Shown piece after piece: positions 27,573 through 35,482 of a DNA stretch of 64,000 nt. A program made the position numbers and the translations under genes. Below the pieces are notes generated by a model. That model did not search any database. It was given only the letters and a program-made list of their open reading frames with translations, and had not been told where the DNA came from. Source of the DNA: Vibrio sp. qd031 (GTDB lineage: Bacteria; Pseudomonadota; Gammaproteobacteria; Enterobacterales; Vibrionaceae). The DNA is taken from the NCBI RefSeq assembly GCF_002100145.1, contig NZ_JXQD01000018.1, positions 248,001 to 312,000 of the forward strand. Reading direction: 5' to 3'. Within the stretch, counting starts at the first letter, position 1. Each line of letters starts with the position of its first letter.

Positions 27573-27855
27573 TTAGCTTACGATCCATTGCTAAGCTCCG
27601 ACGCAAGCTCTCTGCGCACTCTTAAGGCCAACTCTGGACTTGAGAAGATCTTTATTGTGCCTTACATCGCCCTTCCCCCCGTATATCTGCTGCTCACACC
27701 GTGTTTGCACATCCACACCTTTTTACACCGCCGTTGGACAGTGACAATAAAACCGTCTTTAATACAATGAACTATGAGTCATTGTCCCCTTAACTAGGCG
27801 TCTGTATTGGCTGACTGGGTTAATGACAAAAACTTCTATTTGAGAGAGAACGTTA

Positions 27856-28572
27856 ATGAATACGTGGATCAAAATTACTGGCGTTTTAGCACTGATGCTC
27901 GCAATTCAAGGGTGCAGTACAGCTGGCGTTCGCGGAAATGGCGATATTGTTACACAAGCCATTGAGAGCCAGTCATTCAGTGAAGTGAGCTTAAGAGGAC
28001 ATTATTCAGCCACGATCAATGTTGGAGAAGCGGAATCTATAGCAATTACCACTGATGCCAACATTCAACCCTACATAACCACGTCCGTCAGCATGGACCG
28101 TCTAACCATCAAAAGTGAACGCTCGATTTCCGGTACGGATAAGGTAAAGCTTGAACTGGGGCTGCAAGAGCTTAACGACCTCAACATTAGCGGATCAAGT
28201 CGAGTTGCGATAAATGGAAAAGTGACTGGCGATCTAGCATCGAGCATATCAGGATCGGGGTCTATAGAACTCGAGTCAATTGAAGGTGACACGTTTGAAG
28301 TAAGTGTAAGCGGCTCGGGTGGCTTTAAAGCAACAGGAAGCGTTGAGACACTAGATATAGATATTTCTGGAAGTGGCAACTTAGATCTTTCCAACCTAAA
28401 CGTGAAACACGCTAAGGTGTCGATCTCAGGCTCTGGCACCGTAAAGCTGGGCCAAGTAGAAAAGCTAGACGGAGCCATTAGTGGCAGTGGGAGCATAACC
28501 TACCAAGGCTCAACCATGCTCAGCATCAAAACTTCCGGCTCAGCCAGCGTCAAATCAATGGGGTCAGAGTAA
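27856..28572 (+). CDS. DUF2807 (head GIN domain) lipoprotein
   Basis: 238 residues. The lipoprotein signal ends at Cys20 (LAIQGC). The body is a parallel beta-helix-like DUF2807 domain: about ten repeats of Ser-Gly-Ser-Gly turns (SISGSGSIE, SVSGSGGF, DISGSGNL, SISGSGTV, AISGSGSI) spaced about 20 residues apart. Such proteins are envelope proteins of unknown role. The stop codon lies inside a REP hairpin (28560-28587), so the last three residues (GSE) are REP-encoded. AGAGAG lies upstream of the ATG. Confidence 0.82.
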   Translation: MNTWIKITGVLALMLAIQGCSTAGVRGNGDIVTQAIESQSFSEVSLRGHYSATINVGEAESIAITTDANIQPYITTSVSMDRLTIKSERSISGTDKVKLELGLQELNDLNISGSSRVAINGKVTGDLASSISGSGSIELESIEGDTFEVSVSGSGGFKATGSVETLDIDISGSGNLDLSNLNVKHAKVSISGSGTVKLGQVEKLDGAISGSGSITYQGSTMLSIKTSGSASVKSMGSE

Positions 28573-28587
28573 ATCGACTCTGACCCC
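28560..28587. repeat. REP hairpin overlapping the DUF2807 stop codon
   Basis: An 11-bp stem of GGGGTCAGAGT and its complement around a 6-nt loop. The TAA of the lipoprotein gene (28570-28572) is inside it. It sits 1 bp before the ywbE stop on the other strand and may double as a bidirectional terminator. Confidence 0.8.
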
Positions 28588-28588
28588 G

Positions 28589-28780
28589 CTATAGGATCTC
28601 TTTCACTCGGCCAACATCGCCGCTTTCCAGCCTCACCTTGATACCGTGAGGATGGTTTGGCGAGTTGGTTAGAATATCTTTCACGATACCTTGCGTCAGT
28701 GCGCCACTACGTTGATCTTTCTTTAGCACAATGTTTACTTCTAAACCGCGGTGTATATCCGCTCTGCGTGTTCCACTCAT
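28589..28780 (-). CDS. ywbE: YwbE family protein
   Basis: 63 residues starting MSGTRRADIHRGLEVNIVLKKDQRSG and containing TQGIVKDILTNSPNHPHGIKVRLESGDVGRVKEIL, which covers essentially the entire YwbE family domain. GGAGA lies before the ATG at 28780, which I prefer over the ATG at 28792. Function is unknown; the sequence resembles small KOW/SH3-like beta proteins. It lies next to a DEAD-box helicase on the same strand, a common arrangement that could hint at an RNA-related role. Confidence 0.85.
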   Translation of the reverse strand: MSGTRRADIHRGLEVNIVLKKDQRSGALTQGIVKDILTNSPNHPHGIKVRLESGDVGRVKEIL

Positions 28781-28849
28781 GATCGTCTCCAAACTCTATC
28801 GTAGTCACGTCGAGGTACAAATGAGTCTTTGCACCTCGAGATAATGACG

Positions 28850-30139
28850 TTATTTTTTTAGCCACACATCGCTATCAGCTTGCTGCTGTTTCTTACGTTT
28901 TTTCTTGCCCGTACCCGCAGGTTTGGCTGTTGGCTTGTTGGCGTCAATCATCTTTTGAGTAATAGACTCATCCACCTCAAATCCCTTTACTTGTTCACGA
29001 TCTAGACGGATCTTATTTTTCTTCTCAATCACTTTAAAGTGGTGAAAGTCTTCGTAGTCAATCAAGCTGATCGCCAGTCCCACTTCACCCGCTCGGCCGC
29101 TTCGACCTATACGGTGCATATAATCGGAGGGGCTACGAGGTAAATCAAAGTTGATCACAACCGGAAGTTTCTCGATGTCGATTCCTCGCGCGGCGATGTC
29201 TGTAGCGATCAACACTTCGATGTCACCTGACTTAAACTCATCCATAATGCGACTACGGTAGTTTTGCCCTTTGTCCCCATGGAACACGTCAGCTTCAATT
29301 CCACGCTTATAGAGTTTGTCGGCTAGATGTTCACAATGATTTTTGGCGTTGACAAAAACCAGCGCTTGTCGCCATTTGTGCTGCTTAATTAGGTGGGCAA
29401 GCACGGCTGTCTTCTCGCCTTTATTGACATTAAATACACGTTGAACAACGGTGCTTTCATCGTCACTTTGCAGCTGTACTTCGACAGGATCGGTCAATAG
29501 GTGCTGCGTTAGCGATTGTACCTGCTCAGGAAATGTTGCAGAGAACAGCAGCGTTTGCTTTTGTTTTGGAAGGCTATCCAACAGCTGGGTCAGTTCGTCG
29601 GTAAAACCAAGGCTCAACATGCGGTCAGCTTCGTCCAGAACCAAGGTTTTAACCTTGTTGAGTTTGACGGCATTGCTCGACATTAAATCAAGCAGTCGTC
29701 CTGGTGTTGCCACCAAAATGTCTGTACCACCGCGTAGCGCCATCATCTGGGTATTAACCGATACACCACCGAACACACACACTGTTTTAATTGCGCCATT
29801 GTAGTGCGCCGCATACGATTTAATGCTGTCCGCTACCTGCTTCGCCAATTCACGAGTGGGTACCAAAATCAGCGCCGACACCTCGTTGCCTTTGTTAGCA
29901 TTTTTGACCAGTTGGCCACGATTATCAGACAGTGATTGCAGCAAAGGTAGCGCAAATGCGGCGGTTTTTCCCGAACCCGTATTTGCCCCTGCAATCAGAT
30001 CTCGCCCTTCAAGTACACTTGGAATAACCTGTGATTGAATTGGCGTGGGCGTGTCGTAACCCAACTCTGTTAAACGAGCCAAAAGCTCGGGATCAAGGGC
30101 TAACTCAGAAAAGTGCAGCGGTACATTTGGGGTAGTCAT
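28850..30139 (-). CDS. DEAD-box RNA helicase (RhlE-like)
   Basis: 429 residues with all DEAD-box motifs: FSELALDPELLARLTELGYDTPTPIQ (Q motif), [49 protein letters not shown] and HRIGRSGRAG. The C-terminal tail is short and basic (GTGKKKRKKQQQ). It resembles RhlE-group and Vibrio VC-type helicases that are neither DbpA nor SrmB. YwbE follows 70 bp downstream on the same strand. The role is probably ribosome assembly or RNA turnover. Confidence 0.88.
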   Translation of the reverse strand: MTTPNVPLHFSELALDPELLARLTELGYDTPTPIQSQVIPSVLEGRDLIAGANTGSGKTAAFALPLLQSLSDNRGQLVKNANKGNEVSALILVPTRELAKQVADSIKSYAAHYNGAIKTVCVFGGVSVNTQMMALRGGTDILVATPGRLLDLMSSNAVKLNKVKTLVLDEADRMLSLGFTDELTQLLDSLPKQKQTLLFSATFPEQVQSLTQHLLTDPVEVQLQSDDESTVVQRVFNVNKGEKTAVLAHLIKQHKWRQALVFVNAKNHCEHLADKLYKRGIEADVFHGDKGQNYRSRIMDEFKSGDIEVLIATDIAARGIDIEKLPVVINFDLPRSPSDYMHRIGRSGRAGEVGLAISLIDYEDFHHFKVIEKKNKIRLDREQVKGFEVDESITQKMIDANKPTAKPAGTGKKKRKKQQQADSDVWLKK

Positions 30140-30521
30140 AGTGATAACATGCTCAGACTCAATTATTGGTGCGCATGTTAGCGTATTTGACCGGGGTTAA
30201 ATAGTAAAAGATCAGCGCTGCAACCCGCGGCGCCAATCAATACCAAGGTAACTACGTAAACAGCGCGCTGTACAAAAAGCCAGAAATGATGCAAGGCAAG
30301 AGTGCATATAGATCCGCACAAACAATCTAGAATCGCTGATCGTGTTGGAGGATATATTTCTGCTTAAGATCTGCGTTGAAAATCCGCATTTTGAAAGCGT
30401 CGAGATCAATTGAGTCGCAAATACGCGCAACGCGCATTCCAACTCAGAAAGTCGTCGATATCTTACTCACCCACTATGCTTAAAGAGCACCGAAGCACTC
30501 TTTTACTGGCGTATGTCTAGA
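30140..30521. other. Intergenic region, no feature seen
   Basis: About 380 bp. The 76-codon minus-strand frame at 30212-30442 has an unusual Cys/Arg-rich composition and no ribosome binding site, so I do not call it. It may hold the helicase promoter. Confidence 0.3.
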
Positions 30522-30707
30522 TTAAGTGGTGCGTGATTGTGCAAATCTGTTTTTGATGTAAAGCGTTGCGCTCACAACAAGCGCCACAGCCGCTACGGCG
30601 AATAGCCCATTCATGCTTAATATCCATGCAAATGTTGCCGTCAAAAACGCGACAAATGAGAATAATCGACTGAACGACATGACGTGACCAAGTTTGTTAT
30701 ATTTCAT
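30522..30707 (-). CDS. Small membrane protein (61 aa)
   Basis: Two hydrophobic stretches (about residues 13-30 and 34-50: FSFVAFLTATFAWILSM, LFAVAAVALVVSATLYI), then a basic tail (KNRFAQSRTT). GGGAG precedes the ATG at 30707. It is likely an inner-membrane hairpin protein of unknown function. Confidence 0.55.
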   Translation of the reverse strand: MKYNKLGHVMSFSRLFSFVAFLTATFAWILSMNGLFAVAAVALVVSATLYIKNRFAQSRTT

Positions 30708-31063
30708 AACAGCTCCCATACCCTGCGGGTAAAGACAATAGTGATTTTTTATTGCCTCGCCATTGTCTCGGTTTCATGCGGCTTCTGCCTAAAAAACCAG
30801 CTAAATATTTATCAAAAAAGATAGAATATTGAAGCTGTAGACAGAATTTTAGGTTATTTACTCCATAAAAAGTCCACAACACTCATCGCATCGCACATCG
30901 CATGGCAATGAAATAGGTTTTGTGCGTCGAAATGACTAACAACCTATTCGATTAACGACCATCCTGTACGTCTTAGAAAGACAAAAACGCACCCTTAAAA
31001 AGAGTGCGTTTTGCATTAGTGGATAGCAAAGTCATTGCAAACTTTGCAGCTTACCGATTGAGA
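30708..31063. other. Intergenic region before the alginate lyase 3' end
   Basis: About 350 bp with no credible ORF. The only clear element is the alginate-lyase terminator at 30984. Confidence 0.35.
30984..31014 (-). terminator. Terminator of the alginate lyase gene
   Basis: AAAACGCAC pairs with GTGCGTTTT across a loop of about 11 nt. On the minus strand it is followed by T residues. Confidence 0.75.
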
Positions 31064-33796
31064 TTACTCTTGGTAACTCCCATGCGACTTCTCAAGTTTA
31101 TAGAAAGTCACCTGAGCATAGTCATCTGGATCACCTGAGTTGTTTTGGTTGTATACACCGGCTTTGAAGTACATGTACTTACCACCAACGTCATAGCCAC
31201 TCTCACTCATGTCCACCACTTGCACCGCATCTGGCTTGCCATCGCGCATCACCGTCACAGTTAACGTATTGCCAACCACTTCGATGCGATAACTAAATAC
31301 TTCACCCAATGCGATTCCATCGTCGGTGATACCGTTCATGCTACCCACCAACTCGTAGAATGTATCAGAGCCTTCACGCGTGTTTTCATGAGCAAAGTAA
31401 ACGGTTCCAGTATCGCGATCCGGTAACTTACGGTAGTAAAGACGTACGGGCTCATCATCTTGGTCGTGGATTTGACCAATGATAAAGCGTCCTACTTGGT
31501 TTGGCTCACCTGTCGTCGTTGTGTGGTCGATCTTTAGAGTCGCTTCTAATACACCATCAACACCCGCCGCTGCTTTTTGGTCTTCAATAGGTGCTGAACT
31601 AAATACCCAGTTGTTTTTGTTTACACCTTTAAGCTCAACAGAGCGGTCACCTCGGCGGTTCATTTCACGCAGTTCAGTACGAACATACTTGGTATTCTGA
31701 GAAGTTCTTACACCCTTGATGTAAGACTTCATCACCAAACCACCATCTTCACCGGTGTAGAACAGCTCTGGATGCTCATAACCTTGGGCTAAGTGCCATT
31801 CAAAAACATCGTCTGGTTTGCCATTCTTGTCATGATCAAATGGTAAAGAGACGTACCAACCTGTCAGGTCAAAGTTCTCTCCAGGAGTATTACCGGCAAC
31901 AGGTTTTGCAGGAATTGTTGGGCTTGGAAGTGGCACTTCCCACCATTGGCAATTAGGATCCTGCTCAACACAGCTACAGTCTGATACCTCAGGGTTACAG
32001 ATTAGCGGTACATGCACACCAAAGTCACCATCGCGTTTAGTATGTTCGATACTCAGCTTAGAGAACGTTGCTTCAAACGCACCGCCAGAGTTTTTGTATA
32101 TTTGTGGGTACAATCCAGCTTTAAAGTAGAACGTTTCGTCTTTCCACACGTTATCTAGCTCTTCACCAAATTTCAGAGACTTCTCAACACCACCAGCTTT
32201 AAGAACGATGCCATCGTCCGTCATTCTGATCATGTAGCTCCAAGGCTTACTTGGATCGTCGATTTTGCCCAGTTTCACCGAAAACGCGCTTTTCTCTGTA
32301 TTCTTATTCAGAATCACTCGAACAGGTTTTTCTTTACCCTCCCATAGTAACTTAACCGTTGCGGCACTGATGTCTTTAGCGTGAATTTGGCCAAGGACAA
32401 CCTTTGGATCAGACTTAGACTTACCGTCTTTTTTAAGCGGCGTTTCAGGGATTTGATCGAGCGTTAGCGTCGCGGTTAGGGTATGGGTGCCACCATGTGC
32501 CCAGTTTGCACCGCTCATGGAGTCACACGGTTTCCAGCCATTACCAAGCTCACGTAACTCTGTTCGAATATAGGTTGCGTTTGGCGTAGTTGCTCCACCT
32601 TCTAGAGGCGTTTTGAAGTGCCAGCCTTTGTTGTCTACCCAAAAATACGGGTTCTTCACATCTGCATTAAATGAGCTGCCATCTAAGCTGCATTCAGATG
32701 GCAAGATTTCTGCTGCGCCATCTTTTTCGACGTTGTCACCAAAATGTGCTTTGTAGGTGATTGGTAAAGTGATCTTCCAATCATCCAGTGTGGTCGCTTT
32801 TCCAAGATGTTTTATCTGGTACTTTTTCTTATCCGCGGCAAGTTTGGCAGCCGCTAATACTTCTTCGGTGATGATGTGCTCGACCGGACACTGATTGATT
32901 TCGCAGTTGAGCGCAGCCAATTCGGTCACACTATTCCAAGTGTTTGAGCTGTTTCCATGTCCGATGTATTTGATGTAGCGAGCGTCAACCGTATCAAACT
33001 CAAAGCGCTCGAAACTGGTGACGCCACCAGAGCTTTTCGCACCTGTGAGTACCGGTGTCCAAGTATTGCCATCAACACTGACTTCAATATCAAAAGACGT
33101 CGCACGCTCATCCCCTTTATGAAATGCTGCGCGTACGGCATCAAACGGATATACATCACCATAATCTAAAATGGCCCAAGAGCCATCGCCATTAGCAGAC
33201 CATCGAGTTTTCACATCGTTATCTATTAAACGATCAGGACCATTGCCATCATGTTCGCTGGACTCCACTGCCACTGGGACAAGAATGGGCTGAGGAGGGA
33301 TTTCTGATGGATCGCAGCTATCAATAGCGCAGTTCACTCCAATAAATTCTGTCACGCTGTTCCAAGCGCTAGATGAGTTGCCAAAACCGGTAAATTTAAT
33401 GTACTTCGCTGTAACAGGCTCAAAATCAAAACGTTCGAGTCCTAGAGTCGTGCCAGAACTGGTTACTTTTTCAATCACTGTGGTCCAGTTTTCGCCATCG
33501 TCACTTACTGCGATGCCAAAAGAGGTCGTACGCTCGTCACCTTTGTGCAGCGCCACTTTTACCGCGCTAAAGGTGGTGGGTTTGGTGTAGTCAAACACCA
33601 TCCAAGAGCCTTCCCCATTTGCAGACCAGCGAGTTTTAAAATCACCATCCAATGCACGCTCAGGACCATTACCATCGTGTTCGCTACTGGTCACAGAGGC
33701 GGGTGCGGGCGTAACCACTTGAGCCAGCGCAACACCGCTGCTCAATGCCGCAATAACCGATGCACTCAGTACATGTTTTATCCAATTTTGTTTCAT
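31064..33796 (-). CDS. Secreted alginate lyase with two CBM32-like and two PL7 domains
   Basis: 910 residues. The signal peptide is about 1-25 (ending GVALA). Two tandem discoidin/F5-8-type (CBM32-like) domains lie at about 30-156 and 172-298, near-duplicates that share EHDGNGP, KTRWSANG and WNSVTE. PL7 domain 1 is about 325-590, with RTELREL (411-417), GQIH (469-472) and YFKAGLYPQ (557-565). A Cys/Pro-rich linker (about 598-635) leads to PL7 domain 2 at about 640-905, with RTELREM (706-712), GQIH (774-777) and YFKAGVYNQ (876-884). These three blocks hold the catalytic Arg, Gln/His and Tyr of PL7, so both lyase domains look active. It cleaves alginate by beta-elimination outside the cell. Two operator candidates lie upstream. 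The Shine-Dalgarno is weak. Confidence 0.9.
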   Translation of the reverse strand: MKQNWIKHVLSASVIAALSSGVALAQVVTPAPASVTSSEHDGNGPERALDGDFKTRWSANGEGSWMVFDYTKPTTFSAVKVALHKGDERTTSFGIAVSDDGENWTTVIEKVTSSGTTLGLERFDFEPVTAKYIKFTGFGNSSSAWNSVTEFIGVNCAIDSCDPSEIPPQPILVPVAVESSEHDGNGPDRLIDNDVKTRWSANGDGSWAILDYGDVYPFDAVRAAFHKGDERATSFDIEVSVDGNTWTPVLTGAKSSGGVTSFERFEFDTVDARYIKYIGHGNSSNTWNSVTELAALNCEINQCPVEHIITEEVLAAAKLAADKKKYQIKHLGKATTLDDWKITLPITYKAHFGDNVEKDGAAEILPSECSLDGSSFNADVKNPYFWVDNKGWHFKTPLEGGATTPNATYIRTELRELGNGWKPCDSMSGANWAHGGTHTLTATLTLDQIPETPLKKDGKSKSDPKVVLGQIHAKDISAATVKLLWEGKEKPVRVILNKNTEKSAFSVKLGKIDDPSKPWSYMIRMTDDGIVLKAGGVEKSLKFGEELDNVWKDETFYFKAGLYPQIYKNSGGAFEATFSKLSIEHTKRDGDFGVHVPLICNPEVSDCSCVEQDPNCQWWEVPLPSPTIPAKPVAGNTPGENFDLTGWYVSLPFDHDKNGKPDDVFEWHLAQGYEHPELFYTGEDGGLVMKSYIKGVRTSQNTKYVRTELREMNRRGDRSVELKGVNKNNWVFSSAPIEDQKAAAGVDGVLEATLKIDHTTTTGEPNQVGRFIIGQIHDQDDEPVRLYYRKLPDRDTGTVYFAHENTREGSDTFYELVGSMNGITDDGIALGEVFSYRIEVVGNTLTVTVMRDGKPDAVQVVDMSESGYDVGGKYMYFKAGVYNQNNSGDPDDYAQVTFYKLEKSHGSYQE

Positions 33797-33809
33797 CGTA
33801 GGTATCCAC

Positions 33810-33820
33810 TTGTATTATTT
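33810..33820. promoter_or_regulatory. FadR/GntR operator candidate, alginate lyase (proximal)
   Basis: TTGTA-T-TATTT: one perfect half-site of the palindrome, 14 bp before the lyase ATG on the minus strand, where a bound regulator would block ribosome-proximal transcription. Confidence 0.4.
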
Positions 33821-33935
33821 TAATAGTATGCAAGTTAAGAAATAGACGCTAATAGTGACCAAAACAGAGCAATTAACGGTGTTAATCGCCAAAACCTTAG
33901 TCTACTTCCTTGTGCTTACAAATTATTACATCATC

Positions 33936-33946
33936 TTGTATTACAA
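33936..33946. promoter_or_regulatory. Perfect FadR/GntR operator TTGTA-T-TACAA, alginate lyase
   Basis: A perfect odd palindrome 140 bp upstream of the alginate lyase start, in the lyase/metalloprotease spacer. The flanks (CATC and ATCT) resemble the weak site before the KdgM-like porin. Confidence 0.65.
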
Positions 33947-34117
33947 ATCTAATCGATTGCTGAATATCCCGAATCTTTTGCCGAGTTTCTCCAAGCTGGT
34001 CACAAAAGCGGCGAAAACCACCTGAGATTTTGTGGAAATTTTCCTAGTTGTGACACATAACGCGCTGCAAAACTTGGTTACACTAGCCACACTTTTAACT
34101 GCTGTATCTTATTGATA

Positions 34118-35362
34118 ATGTTGAAAATAACCCCGACATTCATTCTTGTCGTTGTCTGCCTTGGCCTTGCAGCGATTCCTGTGTTAAACACACCTGAGCC
34201 AAAAAAGCTTGAGCTGCCTATGTGCGACGTATCGCCTATTGTGACCACCACAATTGATTTGTACGTTGAGCAAGCAGCTGCAAAGAACACGGGATTGGAG
34301 GTATTGACCGAAAAATTTGAGCGCGACATTAGAATGGGAAATGTCACTCTCAAAAATTCGTGTGTGCCAGTAAAACGTGCCTTAGGCGACGTCATGGTTG
34401 TCGACATTCCCGACTATGAACCGCTTAGTGACGAAGTCATTCTTCACGATCAACTATTTAAAGCTGTTCCATTACACAAACAGCTTCAATACATCTCTGA
34501 GCCAAACCGATATTACGGCGTTTTATTGCACGAATCCGATCATGGTGTTTTGGGGTATACATCGCCACTCTTGTACGGACAGTTCTTTGTGCTTCATGCC
34601 GACTGGGAAATGTATGTGTTTGAACATGAACTGGCACACCTTTCCATGGCCAATCATGAGCCTAAATACGCTTTCGACGACAATGGCCCGACTCAAATCG
34701 AATTACTAAGTAGTGCAAAGTACGCTCATGGCACGCGATGTGGCGGTATGGGAACACTTGTCTATTCACACATTGGTTTTTTCGACATGTTACCCGCGTA
34801 TTCTTCGCCCAATATCTTTTACGGCAAAGAAGCGTGCGGAAGTGAAGATGCCAACAATGCGCAGCAGATGGCCAATTACGCTCATTTTATTCGCGATAAG
34901 ATTGCATTCGCTCCGCAGTGGAATAACCCAGTGTTAGTTGAGCAGGCCAAACAGTACATCGAGTCAGACTCAGAGAACCAACAACGCTTGAACAATTCGA
35001 CCTGGCAGTGCATTGACCACATCGCCCCCCTTTATGACAAATATACGATCACTTACCATGCTAACGGCGCACTACAAGTGCATTCGCATGCCATTGTATT
35101 GGACTCTAACAATCAGCAGACCCTACCCATTGATATAACGCTTGAGGGAAAATGGACATACAGCGATTCGGCCATCACTCAAACGGTCACAACACTAGAC
35201 GTGGCACATTATGAGCCAGTACTAGAATCACTCATCAATGAATATGTTGAATACAATCAATCCAACGATACCCATGAGGTTAACATTGAATTCTTATCCA
35301 ATGACTTAATCAGGATAAGTACCTCCAATAACCCAAAGCAGTTTTGCCGTCGACTTGAATAG
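34118..35362 (+). CDS. Putative exported zinc metalloprotease, unknown family
   Basis: 414 residues with a signal sequence or N-terminal anchor (LKITPTFILVVVCLGLAAIPVL). A zinc-binding HExxH motif, FEHELAHLSM, is at residues 170-174, followed by HEPKYAF. Upstream, HESDHGVLGYTSPLLYGQFFVLHADWEMYVF could be part of the active-site cleft. The remainder, with several Cys (36, 82 and others near CGGMGTL and EACGSED), suggests disulfides in the periplasm. I do not recognise the family or substrate. The ATG at 34118 is chosen; a TTG at 34112 is possible. It is divergent from the alginate lyase and may share regulation. Confidence 0.65.
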   Translation: MLKITPTFILVVVCLGLAAIPVLNTPEPKKLELPMCDVSPIVTTTIDLYVEQAAAKNTGLEVLTEKFERDIRMGNVTLKNSCVPVKRALGDVMVVDIPDYEPLSDEVILHDQLFKAVPLHKQLQYISEPNRYYGVLLHESDHGVLGYTSPLLYGQFFVLHADWEMYVFEHELAHLSMANHEPKYAFDDNGPTQIELLSSAKYAHGTRCGGMGTLVYSHIGFFDMLPAYSSPNIFYGKEACGSEDANNAQQMANYAHFIRDKIAFAPQWNNPVLVEQAKQYIESDSENQQRLNNSTWQCIDHIAPLYDKYTITYHANGALQVHSHAIVLDSNNQQTLPIDITLEGKWTYSDSAITQTVTTLDVAHYEPVLESLINEYVEYNQSNDTHEVNIEFLSNDLIRISTSNNPKQFCRRLE

Positions 35363-35482
35363 CTAAATTTTCGTCGCAACTAAGAGAAACAAAACCCAAG
35401 GTGTTCATTTATTTACTCATTTTTTCTCATTGCGTGAAAAACACTGCTATACACAATAGATTGAAACCAAGGAAATAAGACT

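Larger units (their letters stand above)
33797..34117. promoter_or_regulatory. Divergent promoter region of the alginate lyase and metalloprotease genes
   Basis: A 321-bp AT-rich spacer between divergent starts, holding the two operator-like sites at 33810 and 33936. It is the only regulatory sequence for the lyase. Confidence 0.5.

Noticed and set aside
27760..27767. Core octamer TAATACAA upstream of the DUF2807 gene
   Set aside because: Outside TACAA only three of five positions of the other half-site match, and the gene has no link to alginate; a chance occurrence is likely in AT-rich spacer.
30212..30442. 76-codon minus-strand ORF next to the DEAD-box helicase
   Set aside because: Cys/Arg-rich composition, no ribosome binding site and no motif; treated as noncoding.
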